64,000 nt of DNA from Cyanobium sp. CZS48M (GCA_030373145.1 JAUCZK010000001.1:248001-312000); one strand, 5' to 3'. Positions 1 to 8,692 are shown, numbered from the stretch's first letter. A program made the numbers and translations. The notes: a model not told the origin generated them from the letters alone.

Positions 1-1299
1 GCCCAGGATCAGATCACCAAGGCCCGGGACACTCTCGAGCAGGATGTGGCGGCCCGGACTCTCGAGCTTCAACAGGCCCGGGATGAAGCATTGGCAGCTA
101 CGGGTGCCATGGGGCAATTTCTGTCCACCATCAGTCATGAGATTCGAACTCCCCTCAACGCCGTGATCGGCATGTCCGACCTTCTGCTGGATACAAGCCT
201 GGACGGCCAGCAAAAGGAGCTTGTTCACACCATTAACAGCAGTGCGGAGCTGTTGCTTCGTCTCATCAACGACATCCTTGATCTTTCCAAGATCGAAGCT
301 AAAAAGATGAAGATCAGCTCGGAGGCTTTCTCTCTGCGATCACTGGTTCTGGATTGCTGCCGGATGATGGATGCGGCTGTGCGTGCGAAGCGCCTTGAGC
401 TACGTTGCTCCTTTAGCGATGATCCACCTGATGCTCTGATTGGCGACGGTCTGCGCATTCGTCAGATTGTTCTCAATCTACTCAATAATGCAATTAAGTT
501 CACCAGTCATGGTTCAGTTGGTGTCAAGATTGGTTGGCGACCACTCACTCCATCCACCATCGAGTTGGACCTTGTCGTAGATGATACAGGAACCGGAATC
601 TCCGAAGACTTTCTTTCAAAAATTTTCCAGGACTTCACCCAGGAGCACAATCAAGCCCATGCCAGCCATCACCATGGCACGGGCTTGGGGCTGGCCATCT
701 GCGATCGGCTTTGCCGCTTGATGGGGGGCCGCATTGAGGCCATGAGCCAGCTTGGCCAGGGCAGTCGATTCCATGTCCGCTTGCCGCTGGAGCGCAGTGA
801 GCCCGAGGCTCCGTCTGCTTCGGGATCTGATCAGCCCCTTGAGCTGGACCTCAGCTCGGTCCGCCTGCTCGCTGTGGAGGATAACCGCATCAACCAGCGG
901 GTTCTTGAGCTTCTTCTGGCCAAGCTGAATCTCCAGGCCGAATTTGCCGACTGCGGTGAGGATGCCGTGGAACGTCTCGGCCAGGGGGGATTCAATCTGG
1001 TGTTGATGGATCTGCAGATGCCCGGCATCGATGGGCTCGAGGCCACCCGCCAGCTGCGCGCCTTGCCGATCCCACAGCCTTATGTGGTGGCGCTGACGGC
1101 GTTCGCGTTCGAAGATCAGCAACAGGAGTGCCTTGCCGCAGGCATGCAGGATTTCCTGACCAAACCTGTGAGAGTTCCGGCCTTGCAGGGTTGTCTTCAG
1201 CGCTTTCTGCACTGGCAATCCCTTCAACAGGGTCGTTCTGCCTTGTCTGCAGGCACTCCACCATCAGCGGTCCTGACACCCTTCGATTCGTACCAATGA
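1..1299 (+). CDS. Hybrid sensor histidine kinase, 5' end outside window
   Basis: The reading frame is open from the first base, so the sensor region lies to the left of the window. A short coiled segment rich in E, Q and R leads into a HisKA domain with the motif STISHEIRTPLN; the phosphorylated His codon is at 136-138. A HATPase domain follows, with N box (NLLNNAIKFT), DTGTGI and GTGLGLAI glycine boxes. A C-terminal receiver domain has VEDN at its start, the phosphoacceptor Asp codon at 1009-1011 (LVLMDLQMPG) and the switch Lys in LTKP. This is the usual layout of a phosphorelay kinase that passes phosphate from His to its own Asp and then to an HPt protein. The stop codon overlaps the ATG of the HPt gene (ATGA), which implies translational coupling. 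The signal sensed cannot be told from this part. Confidence 0.93.
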   Translation, partial: AQDQITKARDTLEQDVAARTLELQQARDEALAATGAMGQFLSTISHEIRTPLNAVIGMSDLLLDTSLDGQQKELVHTINSSAELLLRLINDILDLSKIEAKKMKISSEAFSLRSLVLDCCRMMDAAVRAKRLELRCSFSDDPPDALIGDGLRIRQIVLNLLNNAIKFTSHGSVGVKIGWRPLTPSTIELDLVVDDTGTGISEDFLSKIFQDFTQEHNQAHASHHHGTGLGLAICDRLCRLMGGRIEAMSQLGQGSRFHVRLPLERSEPEAPSASGSDQPLELDLSSVRLLAVEDNRINQRVLELLLAKLNLQAEFADCGEDAVERLGQGGFNLVLMDLQMPGIDGLEATRQLRALPIPQPYVVALTAFAFEDQQQECLAAGMQDFLTKPVRVPALQGCLQRFLHWQSLQQGRSALSAGTPPSAVLTPFDSYQ

Positions 1300-1664
1300 C
1301 GGCACACTCGGTTCTCGATCAACGGATCTGGGAGGACTTGCGTGCTCTGGGTGGTTCCGAGGCTGATGCGCTCATCCTTGAGCTGATCACCATGTATCTG
1401 GAGGATGCGCCGCTCCAGCTGGAGGCCATCCGTGAGGCCGCCCGTCAGTCTGACCGGCAGGCTTTGGCCTTTCATGCCCATGCCCTTCGTTCCCCCAGCG
1501 CCAGTCTGGGGGCATTGGGGCTCGCGGAGGCCTGCGCTTGCCTGGAAGCGGGGGCCGCCTCTACCTCTGCGGAGCTTTCCCTGGAGTCTTCCCTGGTTCA
1601 GGCGGTTCTGGGCGAAGCAGAGCGGGTCGTTCAGGAGTTGACGTCAAGGTCGCGTGAACTCTGA
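1296..1664 (+). CDS. HPt histidine phosphotransfer protein
   Basis: A 122-residue single-domain protein. The start at 1296 is chosen because its ATG overlaps the kinase stop and because residues upstream in this frame do not resemble the family. The core reads AHALRSPSASLGA, matching the HPt consensus AHxLKGxSxxLGA, with the phosphorylated His at about residue 62. Lys is replaced by Arg and the following Gly by Ser. It would carry phosphate from the receiver domain of the upstream hybrid kinase to another receiver, most simply that of the next gene. The end overlaps the GTG start of the response regulator by 11 bases, so the three genes look like one operon. Confidence 0.88.
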   Translation: MTAHSVLDQRIWEDLRALGGSEADALILELITMYLEDAPLQLEAIREAARQSDRQALAFHAHALRSPSASLGALGLAEACACLEAGAASTSAELSLESSLVQAVLGEAERVVQELTSRSREL

Positions 1665-2856
1665 TTCCCCCCCCACCATCAGCTCGGCCACCACGATCCT
1701 GCTGATCGACGATGACCGGATTCTGCAGCACATTCTCAGCGGCCTTCTCAAGGCACAGGGATGCCAGGTGCTGATGGCCGCTGATGGTTCCACCGGGCTG
1801 GAGCTGGCCCGTCGCCACAGGCCCCAGCTGGTGCTCTGCGACTGGAGCATGGCCGGCATGGATGGTCTGGAAGTCTGCCGACGGTTCAAGCAGGACCCGC
1901 ATCTGGCGGCGATCTATTTCATCCTGCTCACCTCACGCTCATCGCTCATAGAGCGTGTCGAAGGCCTTGATGCAGGCGCCGATGACTTCCTCTCAAAGCC
2001 GGTGGAACCTTCCGACCTGTTGGCTCGGGTTCGCTCTGGATTGCGCTTGTATCAGGCCAATCATGAGTTGCTGGTGTTGAGCCAGGACCTTGCCGCTCAG
2101 AAGCAAAAGCTGGAGGACGAACTCTCCAGCGCCGCTGATTACGTCCGCTCAATCCTCCCTTCCTCCCTGGAGGGTACCGTTGGCATCGAAAGTCTGTTCA
2201 TGCCCTGCCAACAGCTGGGCGGTGACTGCCTTGACTATTACTGGTTGGATGAGAATCAGTTGATTCTTTATTTGCTGGATGTGTCTGGACATGGTCTGGC
2301 GGCTGCCCTTCCCTCGATCTCTGTGCATAATCTTCTGCGCTCCCGCGTGCTCACCCAAGCTGATCTTGGCGATCCGGCTGCTGTGCTCGGCTACCTCAAC
2401 ACCTGGTTTCAGATGGATCGGCAGAACAACCAATACTTCACGCTCTGGTATGGGGTTTATGACAAGAGAAGCGCCGTGTTGCACTATGCTAGTGCCGGTC
2501 ATCCGCCAGCCCTTCTGTTCACCCCGGATGCGCAGCAGGATTATATACTTCAGGAGTTGAAAGCACCGGGCCTGCCCATTGGTCTGTTCGAGGGCATCAA
2601 TTATTCGACCCACTCCTGCTCAATCGAACCTGGCGCCCTTCTCTATCTCTACAGTGATGGAATCTACGAAGTCCCCACGTCTGAAGTGGCTATGTGGGAA
2701 CTCGAAGATTTCCGTCGGCTGCTGCGAGAGCAGATCGGCAGAGGAAGCACGGACCTGCAGCAGTTGGTTGAGGCCATTCGTGCCTGCACTGGTTGCACCT
2801 CTTTCCCAGACGACGCCTCGGTGATAGCAGCACGGTTTTCTGCCGGCAGCACTTAG
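1654..2856 (+). CDS. Response regulator with PP2C (SpoIIE/RsbU-like) phosphatase output
   Basis: A 400-residue protein starting at GTG 1654, inside the end of the HPt gene. Residues about 15-135 form a receiver domain: acidic triad IDDD, phosphoacceptor Asp in LVLCDWSMAG, switch Lys in LSKPVEP. A coiled linker (around 140-160) joins it to a PP2C/SpoIIE phosphatase domain with the metal-binding motifs GGDCLD, DVSGHG, YSDG and DDASV. Proteins of this class dephosphorylate STAS anti-sigma-antagonist proteins, and phosphorylation of the receiver switches them on. A STAS gene lies convergently just downstream and shares its stop region, so it is the obvious candidate substrate. No serine kinase of the RsbW type is visible nearby. 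Confidence 0.92.
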   Translation: MNSDSPPTISSATTILLIDDDRILQHILSGLLKAQGCQVLMAADGSTGLELARRHRPQLVLCDWSMAGMDGLEVCRRFKQDPHLAAIYFILLTSRSSLIERVEGLDAGADDFLSKPVEPSDLLARVRSGLRLYQANHELLVLSQDLAAQKQKLEDELSSAADYVRSILPSSLEGTVGIESLFMPCQQLGGDCLDYYWLDENQLILYLLDVSGHGLAAALPSISVHNLLRSRVLTQADLGDPAAVLGYLNTWFQMDRQNNQYFTLWYGVYDKRSAVLHYASAGHPPALLFTPDAQQDYILQELKAPGLPIGLFEGINYSTHSCSIEPGALLYLYSDGIYEVPTSEVAMWELEDFRRLLREQIGRGSTDLQQLVEAIRACTGCTSFPDDASVIAARFSAGST

Positions 2857-3212
2857 AGGTACGACTGATCAAAACTGGCTCGATCGGCATAAACTTCGAA
2901 GATCTGATCGGTCCCGGTGATCTCAAGCACCAACTTCAGCTGAGGGCAGAGTGAACACAAGGCCAAGCGCTGACCGGCCTCCCGCACTTTCTTGAGGCAG
3001 GCCACCAGAGCACTGAAACCATTGCTGTCCATGAAGGTGATCGCTTGGGCATCAATCAGGATGATGCCCTTGCCAGCACCGATGGCGTTGCTCAGGTCCT
3101 GGCGCAGCTGTTTACCGGTGTCGCTATCCAGCACTCCTACAGGCTGGATCACATGCAGGAGAGATGAAGCTGGGGTATCCATGCTGGCTGGTGGTGTGTT
3201 GATTATCCCCAT
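2853..3212 (-). CDS. STAS-domain anti-sigma factor antagonist
   Basis: A 119-residue single STAS domain. The helix carrying the regulatory serine reads MDSNGFSALV, matching the DSxG motif phosphorylated by anti-sigma kinases. The protein could also start at ATG 3182 (MDTPASS), which gives a more typical N-terminus. The gene is convergent with the PP2C response regulator and overlaps it by four bases. In known partner-switching systems the unphosphorylated STAS protein sequesters an anti-sigma or kinase partner, and the PP2C protein regenerates that form. The partner is not in this window, so the downstream target is unknown. Confidence 0.87.
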   Translation of the reverse strand: MGIINTPPASMDTPASSLLHVIQPVGVLDSDTGKQLRQDLSNAIGAGKGIILIDAQAITFMDSNGFSALVACLKKVREAGQRLALCSLCPQLKLVLEITGTDQIFEVYADRASFDQSYL

Positions 3213-3393
3213 TCTCGGTGAGGACCGACCGTTCTGGTCTTGCTCCGCTGGGCTCTGGGCAGTTCCTGGACGGGCCAGTCGATCAACCTCTCCCGACTAG
3301 GCTGAACCCAGGTGTCAGGCGACAGCGAAAACTGGTCCAGATGCGACACGAAATCTGGCCCCCCTCTGCGAGCCACTGACCAGGCCCAGCGCC

Positions 3394-4770
3394 ATGACCG
3401 CGGACCTGTCACCTCTGGAGCAGAGCTCCCGGGATGCGGCATTGGAAACACCAGAGGATGTCCAGATGATCCTTGGCCTCACCGCAGCTGGGTGGGGCCG
3501 CAGGCGGATCGCCAGGGAACTGGGCTGCTCGCCTGAAACCGTCCGTAAGTACCGGCGGCAGGGAGGCTGGGAGGCCTACGGCAAACCCCGGCGGATCGGC
3601 GTTCTCGATGGTCAGTGCGGCTGGCTCAGGGAGCGGTTCCTTGCCCACAAAGGAAATGCCGATGTGGTGCGCCAGGAGCTGGCCAGCGAGAAGGGCATCG
3701 CCGTGTCACTGCGCACCGTGGAGCGGGCGGTGGGGCAGTGGCGGCAGGAGCTGCGGGCTGCAGCGCTGGCGACGGTCCGGTTTGAGACGCCGCCGGGCAA
3801 GCAGTTGCAGGCCGATTTCGGTGAGACCTACAGCTGCATCGCCGGCGAGAGGGTCAAGGTTCACCTGTGCGTGCTGACCCTGGGCTACTCGCGGCGGCTG
3901 GTGGTGCGGGCCTATCGGCACGAGCGCCAGGCGAACTGGCTGTTGGCGATGGAGGAGGCCTTCCGCCACTGGCGGGGCGTGCCGGCCGAGGTGTTGTTCG
4001 ACAACGCCCGTGCCCTGGTCAAGCAGCACGATCCGGCTCGCCAGGTGCTGGTGTTCAACGAACGGCTCGATGCCTTTGCCCGCTACTGGGGATTCCTTCC
4101 CAAAGCCTGCCGGCCCTACCGGGCCAGGACCAAGGGGAAGGACGAGCGCGGCGTCGGCTACGTCAAGACGAATGCGGTGGCCGGCCGGGAGTTCGCCAGC
4201 TGGCAGGCGCTGGAAGCGCACCTGGAGCACTGGAGCCGGGAGGTGGCCGACGTTCGCATCCACGGAACGACCGGTGAACAGCCGCTGGTGCGTTTCCAGC
4301 GGGAGGAGGCAGCTGCCCTGCAGCCGTTGCCCCATAAGCCGTCGTTCCTGGCGGAGCGGGAGCTGGTGCGGGTGGTCCACAACGACGCCTGCGTCGAGGT
4401 GGAGGGCAACTGGTACAGCGTCCCCTGGAAGCTGCTCAAGCAGCGGGTGAGTGTTCTGCTGCGGGATCAGCAAGTGCTGATCCGCCATGGCGGCCGTGTC
4501 GTCGCCCGACATGAGCGCGTGGTGGCCAATCGGCGCCATCGCTCCGTGCTGCGGGGGCACTGGGATGGCCTGGTGCCAGCGCCGCAGCAGGACTTGGCCG
4601 AACGGTCACTGCCCTCAGCCGATGGCGCCAGCTGCGTTGGGTCCGCCTCAGCCACGTCCCCGCCCTGTGGGGGCGGAACGCGGCGGCGGACCGGCGTGAT
4701 GCGCAGCTCAGAACTGGCCCGCTCACTGGCCGTCTATGCCGCCGAGGTGGGCGAGGAGGTGGCGGCATGA
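3394..4770 (+). CDS. istA: IS21-family transposase IstA
   Basis: A 458-residue transposase. An N-terminal helix-turn-helix (around residues 25-60, GRRRIARELGCSPETVRKYR) binds the element ends. A DDE integrase core follows, with acidic residues in QLQADFGE and VLFDNARALV and the last one in KGKDERGVGYVKTN. The C-terminal part contains the beta-rich domain usual for IstA. It ends with ATGA, overlapping the start of istB, as is normal for IS21 elements. No frameshift or stop is seen, so it looks functional. Confidence 0.94.
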   Translation: MTADLSPLEQSSRDAALETPEDVQMILGLTAAGWGRRRIARELGCSPETVRKYRRQGGWEAYGKPRRIGVLDGQCGWLRERFLAHKGNADVVRQELASEKGIAVSLRTVERAVGQWRQELRAAALATVRFETPPGKQLQADFGETYSCIAGERVKVHLCVLTLGYSRRLVVRAYRHERQANWLLAMEEAFRHWRGVPAEVLFDNARALVKQHDPARQVLVFNERLDAFARYWGFLPKACRPYRARTKGKDERGVGYVKTNAVAGREFASWQALEAHLEHWSREVADVRIHGTTGEQPLVRFQREEAAALQPLPHKPSFLAERELVRVVHNDACVEVEGNWYSVPWKLLKQRVSVLLRDQQVLIRHGGRVVARHERVVANRRHRSVLRGHWDGLVPAPQQDLAERSLPSADGASCVGSASATSPPCGGGTRRRTGVMRSSELARSLAVYAAEVGEEVAA

Positions 4771-5630
4771 GCCCCGCCAAAACCGGGCAACCAGATCGTC
4801 GCCTGCAGCCGATGGCCACGATGCCGCCTGTCCCCATCGAGGATCTCGACGACATGCTCAGCCGCCTGCGACTGACTGCTATTCGGGATCAGCTCGACAA
4901 CCTGCTTGAGGAAGCGGCCCGCAAGGAGCTGAACCTGCGTGAGGCGTTGACCTGGCTGTGTGCGGCGGAGATCGCCCGCAAGGACCAGCGGCGAATCGCG
5001 ATGGCGATGAGCATCGCCAAGTTCCCGTTCGTGCGGACCCTGGAAGGGTTCGAGTACGAGGCCCAGCCCTCGCTCGATCCGGGCCAGATCCGGGAACTCG
5101 CCACCTGCCGCTGGGTGGCCAACGGCGACACCCTGCTGCTGCTCGGTCCGCCTGGAGTAGGCAAGACACACCTGGCCGTCGCTCTGGGGCGTGAGGCGGT
5201 GAGCAAGGGCTACACCGTTCAGTACGTCTCGGCGATGGAGCTGATCTCCACCCTCGCCCGGGCCCATAACCAGACGGCGCTGGAGGCCCGCCTGAGCCAG
5301 TACGGCAAGAGCAAGCTGCTGATCATTGACGAGCTGGGCTACCTGCCGCTGGAGCCCGATGCGGCACACCTGTTCTTCCAACTGATCTCACGCCGTTACG
5401 AGCGCGGCAGCGTCCTGATCACCTCCAACCGCCCCGTCATGGAGTGGGGAGAAGTGTTCGGCGATCAGGTCGTCGCCACCGCGATCCTCGATCGCCTGCT
5501 GCACCACAGCCATGTGCTGACCGTGCGGGGCGACAGCTACCGCCTGCGCGAGAAACGCCGCTCCGGTCTGATCAGGAGCAGCAGTGCGGTGAGCACCATC
5601 CCAGCCACCGGGGAGGGAGGAAGCCCATGA
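4767..5630 (+). CDS. istB: IS21-family AAA+ helper ATPase IstB
   Basis: A 287-residue DnaC-like AAA+ ATPase that assists IstA in target choice and strand transfer. The Walker A motif GPPGVGKTHLA lies around residue 130 and the Walker B motif LLIIDELGYLPL around residue 190. Sensor and arginine-finger regions follow (ITSNRPVMEWGEVFGD). The start codon overlaps the istA stop. The gene is complete and about 110 bp upstream of the right inverted repeat of the element. Confidence 0.94.
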   Translation: MSPAKTGQPDRRLQPMATMPPVPIEDLDDMLSRLRLTAIRDQLDNLLEEAARKELNLREALTWLCAAEIARKDQRRIAMAMSIAKFPFVRTLEGFEYEAQPSLDPGQIRELATCRWVANGDTLLLLGPPGVGKTHLAVALGREAVSKGYTVQYVSAMELISTLARAHNQTALEARLSQYGKSKLLIIDELGYLPLEPDAAHLFFQLISRRYERGSVLITSNRPVMEWGEVFGDQVVATAILDRLLHHSHVLTVRGDSYRLREKRRSGLIRSSSAVSTIPATGEGGSP

Positions 5631-5789
5631 GCATCCCGTTCCTCCCGATCCACCCCCATCCACATCACCAACGACTGATGAGCAAGACCAACCGGCGCCG
5701 GCTACGGCGTCAACAAACCGCAGCTACAGCCTCACAGGGTGGGCCAGATTTCGTGTCGCCGGAGGACCAATTCCGGATGTCGCTTGACA

Positions 5790-6889
5790 GCAGTGGTGGA
5801 TGCTGCTGGTGGCGATCCTCGCGATCTACCGCTTCGCGGAAGGCTGACGCCTACAGCGGCCAGGGCTCGCTGATGGGCATGGAGCGTTTTGCCAAACGCC
5901 ACCGCAAGACGCTGAACGAGCTGCTGGGTACGCAGGTCGCCAAGCCGCCATCGGATTCCACGTTTCGGCTGCTGCTGGCCCAGCTGGATGTGGAGGGCTT
6001 TGAGGGCCTGCTGCAGCAGTGGATGGCGGCCCAGCCCGGCGTGACAGAGACCGTTGACACCCTGGTCTGTGACGGCAAAACCCTGCGGGGCTCAATCGAT
6101 GAAACCGCCTTCGGCGCAGCGCGTTTTATCGCCCAGGTGAGCCTCTACTCCAACAGCCTGGGTGTGGCCATCTCCCAGAGCACCTACGCCACCGATGCCG
6201 GCGGTGAGATCGCCGCGCTGCGCCTGCTGCTGGATCGCGTGGAGCTCGAGGGGCTGCTGGTGCAGGTTGATGCGCTGCATGCCAACCGCCCTTTTTCCTC
6301 TACCTCGAACAGCGTGGCGCCGACTTTCTGATTGCGGTGAAACACAGCCGCCACAAGGGTTTTCAGGAGATCAAGGATCGCTTGACCTACGCCAGGAAGG
6401 CACCGCTGCAGGCCAGCAAGCGCGAGCGCAAACACGGCCGAGACATCACCTGGACCCTGCGGGCCATGCCGGCTCCGGAGTGGGTAGTGGAGAACTGGCC
6501 TGGCAGCGCCACGGTGATCGCCGTGCGCGGCAAGGGCATCCGCGATGGCAAGCCAACCGACGAGACTCGTTACTACGTCACAAGTCTGCGCACTGGCGCC
6601 GAGGCTCTGCTGCGTCACGTGCGTGACCGTTGGTCGATCGAGAACTCCTGGCACTGGCCTAGCGACACCCAGCTGCGGGAAGACGCCCACCGCTACCGCG
6701 AGGTCAACGGGGTTCAGATCATGGCCACGCTCCGGAGCCTGGCTATGAACGCGCTGCGGCTCGATGGGTTCTGGTCGATCACCGAGGGGCTGGCCGCCCT
6801 GGCCCACGACACCAGGGGTTTACTGGCATTGCTGGGCTGGCGAGAACCTGCTCAGCCACAGGCTTCTGGGTAACTTCTAATGAGCCCTG
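5790..6889 (+). pseudogene. ISAs1-family transposase, 5'-truncated and frameshifted
   Basis: The ISAs1 (H-repeat-like) transposase signature is clear: CDGKTLRGS, VDALHANRPF, ADFLIAVKHSRHKGF and the C-terminal DRWSIENSWHW with LREDAHRYR. The N-terminal part is missing, cut where the IS21 right end stops. The first bases read QWWMLLVAIL in one frame, then an extra stretch near 5820-5845 moves the frame and brings a stop. The core continues in a second frame to 6331 and the C-terminal third is one frame back (-1) from about 6290 to 6873. The second switch falls on CCCTTTT. A second, more decayed copy lies at 35698-36240. The sequence ending near 6889 (gagccctg) may be the element's right tip. 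Confidence 0.85.
6289..6295 (+). other. Slippery-type heptamer at the ISAs1 frame switch
   Basis: The heptamer CCCTTTT fits X XXY YYZ, with zero-frame codons CCT TTT. A -1 slip would re-pair both tRNAs on CCC TTT and carry translation from the core frame (which stops at 6331) into the C-terminal frame. The other ISAs1 copy in this window has CCCTTTC at exactly the equivalent codons (36015-36021) with the zero-frame stop at the equivalent place. No downstream stem-loop was established by eye. Confidence 0.4.
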
Positions 6890-6893
6890 GGCC

Positions 6894-7385
6894 TGCCCCA
6901 TCAGCGATCAGGGCATCAATGGCTTCCAGATTGCGCTGCAGATAGTTAAGCTGCCGCCTCACCGCAGCCTTGAGTCTTCTCCGTCGTGGTCTTTTCTGTT
7001 TGGCGACATTGAGAAAATGTGCACGCGCCTTGCCGCGGTCATAACGTGGGCGATGCACGCCATAACCATTGGCTTGCTTGCAGAGGCCGTCAATCACTCT
7101 CTCTGTCGTCTGCCTCGCCTCATTCAAAAGCTTCAGGTCCGTTGGATAGGTGATATCAGCTGGCGTGCAGGAGGCATCAATGCTGAGCGTGCCCCAATGC
7201 CTTCCTTCTGGCCATTCTGCGGGTTTGATCAGGCTATCGAGCGAGAGCTGATCGCCGTCGTCCTTATCATCCCCACTTGAATCGTCATCGTCATGGGACT
7301 GAGAAGCAGCAGCATCAATCAACATCTCCTTGCCTCGCTGTTGGCCATGGCGCAGCTGCAACCGGCAGCCAACTCTTGCTGAGAC
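6894..7385 (-). pseudogene. IS5/IS1182-like transposase, internal fragment
   Basis: About 150 residues can be read on the minus strand that align with the middle of the intact transposase at 10109-11644. Matching landmarks are WGTLSIDASCTPADITYPTDL against WGTLMLDATCVPDDIPYPVDL (first DDE Asp), LLNEARQTTERVIDGL and LQRNLEAIDALI. An acidic linker rich in D lies before this. Both the N-terminal DUF772-like part and the C-terminal DDE half are missing. The fragment is bounded on the left by the ISAs1 tip and on the right by a piece of another transposase in the opposite direction. It comes from a relative of the 10-11.6 kb element, not from a copy of it. Confidence 0.75.
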
Positions 7386-7466
7386 ATTGAATCAGCCCTG
7401 GCCTACAACCTGATCCGGCTGGGCAACCTGCTCAAACCAGCGATGGCGACGGCATGAGCAGCGGGT
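7386..7466 (+). pseudogene. C-terminal scrap of a transposase
   Basis: A short open stretch ending in TGA at 7464-7466 reads SALAYNLIRLGNLLKPAMATA, the kind of helix that closes IS5/IS1182-type transposases. Nothing upstream in this frame continues it, because the sequence changes at about 7385 into the inverted fragment. It is a leftover of a further insertion sequence. Identification rests on this short motif only. Confidence 0.45.
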
Positions 7467-7726
7467 TGCCCAGAGGTGTGGCCAGGCGGCCACGATCTGG
7501 GAGCCCAAAGGGGAAAAACACACCAAAAGGGGAGCTCTGAGCCGCTGAAACTCTGAAAACCAGACCGAGAGGAGCTGCACCAGCTCTCAGGAGGGAAAAA
7601 CGCGGATTCTCAGGCGGTTTTTCCGCAAACTCTTAGGCTACCCTGATCCTCCGTGAGGACCAACGGCGGCATCGGACGGCCGACAGCCATGGAATACTCC
7701 CTCAGGAGAAGCTCAAATTATATCAG
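7467..7726. other. Non-coding stretch, probable IS end debris
   Basis: No convincing gene is seen in these 260 bases. They follow a transposase C-terminus and include runs of A and a small inverted pair around 7590-7630 (gcgga and ttccgc flanking a T run), as found near IS tips. No clear terminal repeat partner was found within the window. Confidence 0.4.
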
Positions 7727-8692
7727 CTATGTGCGGGACCATACACCAGTGAAGAACTTGTTGATCTCATTAGCTACTTGAGACTCTACGATCAAGGTTG
7801 ACGATTTATCCCCAAGAAATGGATAGAGAAAGAAAAGTGGAGATTCGAAATCTGATTGAACCCATGAAAGATATCTCTCGGAATTCTGAGTTAGTATCAA
7901 GTCTGGTCTTGCCATGCGCACAAGTTCATCATGCATAAACGGTGTACGCAGAAATGCTACATGCTTGTAGACAATTGATAAGAGCTCTGCAATGTCTCTT
8001 CCATAACTATCTCCCAAAAGAACGGCCTTGTTAAGCCCGCAAGACAAGGGGTTAGAATTGCAATAGATATCAATAATTCCATTGTTACCTGCCGAGAGTT
8101 TATTCGAATAACGTTTCACCGAGCCTGGAAGCTTTACTGCTAAGCGATCTTCAGTGCGCACAGGATCAACTTTGGACCCTAAATCACCTGACCAATCAGA
8201 GACAGTGACCAGCAGTTTTTCTTCAATATAGGTTTGTAAATCACTTAATACCTGGTCATGAACTATTCCCGATAGGGCGTCAAGCAGGATTTTGCATGAT
8301 CCGATTGGATTATAGTGAGTATCCACTCGGTAGGAGTTATTTCTAAAGTCTTGCACCAAGTTACTTAATGGATACTTAACTAAGTGCCTTAAGCCGATAC
8401 GCTTTTCTAGGTATATATCAGCAAGCCTATGCTTTATGGGCAAAGGAAAGACTTCTTTACATGAGTTGTGTTTGTCTGGGACTATAATATGACGGTACTG
8501 TGAACATAATTGCTTTGCAATGCTGTTGCGATGTTCAATGTTGCTCCAAAATGAGTCAATTGAATGCTCTGTTGGAATTAGCTCACCGCTGGCATATTTG
8601 TAAGGTGAGTGCGCACCTCCGATAAGGAAGAGAAATCCATCATTACCCTCAACGAGTGTGCTATGATCAAAGCAGAAGGGTTGCACTGTCAT
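7727..8692 (-). CDS. AlgX/AlgJ-like SGNH-fold protein
   Basis: A 321-residue protein with the landmarks of the AlgX/AlgJ SGNH acetyltransferase-like domain: an N-terminal LVEGNDGFLFLIGG, the block IIVPDKHNSCKEVFP, the catalytic-type pair in VDTHYNPIG, and a serine block LLGDSYGRDIAELL. Family members O-acetylate or help build exopolysaccharides. There is no clear signal peptide, so it may act as a cytoplasmic or fused-partner version, or the start may be elsewhere. Its base composition is visibly AT-richer than the backbone genes, it stands alone, and it is flanked by insertion sequences on both sides. That suggests acquisition by transfer, perhaps from a polysaccharide locus. The exact substrate cannot be inferred. 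Confidence 0.7.
   Translation of the reverse strand: MTVQPFCFDHSTLVEGNDGFLFLIGGAHSPYKYASGELIPTEHSIDSFWSNIEHRNSIAKQLCSQYRHIIVPDKHNSCKEVFPLPIKHRLADIYLEKRIGLRHLVKYPLSNLVQDFRNNSYRVDTHYNPIGSCKILLDALSGIVHDQVLSDLQTYIEEKLLVTVSDWSGDLGSKVDPVRTEDRLAVKLPGSVKRYSNKLSAGNNGIIDIYCNSNPLSCGLNKAVLLGDSYGRDIAELLSIVYKHVAFLRTPFMHDELVRMARPDLILTQNSERYLSWVQSDFESPLFFLYPFLGDKSSTLIVESQVANEINKFFTGVWSRT

Larger units (their letters stand above)
3313..5789 (+). mobile_element. IS21-family insertion sequence, apparently intact
   Basis: A 2,477-bp element bounded by imperfect inverted repeats of about 48 bp. The left end is 3313-3360 and the right end 5742-5789. Both begin TGTCA and GCGACA at the outer edge and share the inner 18 bases gcgacacgaaatctggcc exactly. 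The 5'-TG...CA-3' tips and the istA-istB pair are typical of IS21. The bases outside the two ends (cccagg on the left, gcagtgg on the right) show no target duplication. The right end abuts a truncated ISAs1-family transposase, so the element either inserted there and lost one flank or took part in a rearrangement. Confidence 0.9.

Noticed and set aside
5627-6331. An open frame running from the istB stop through the IS21 right end into the ISAs1 transposase
   Set aside because: It is a chance in-frame join of two transposons; the first part has no homology and the second lacks its native N-terminus.
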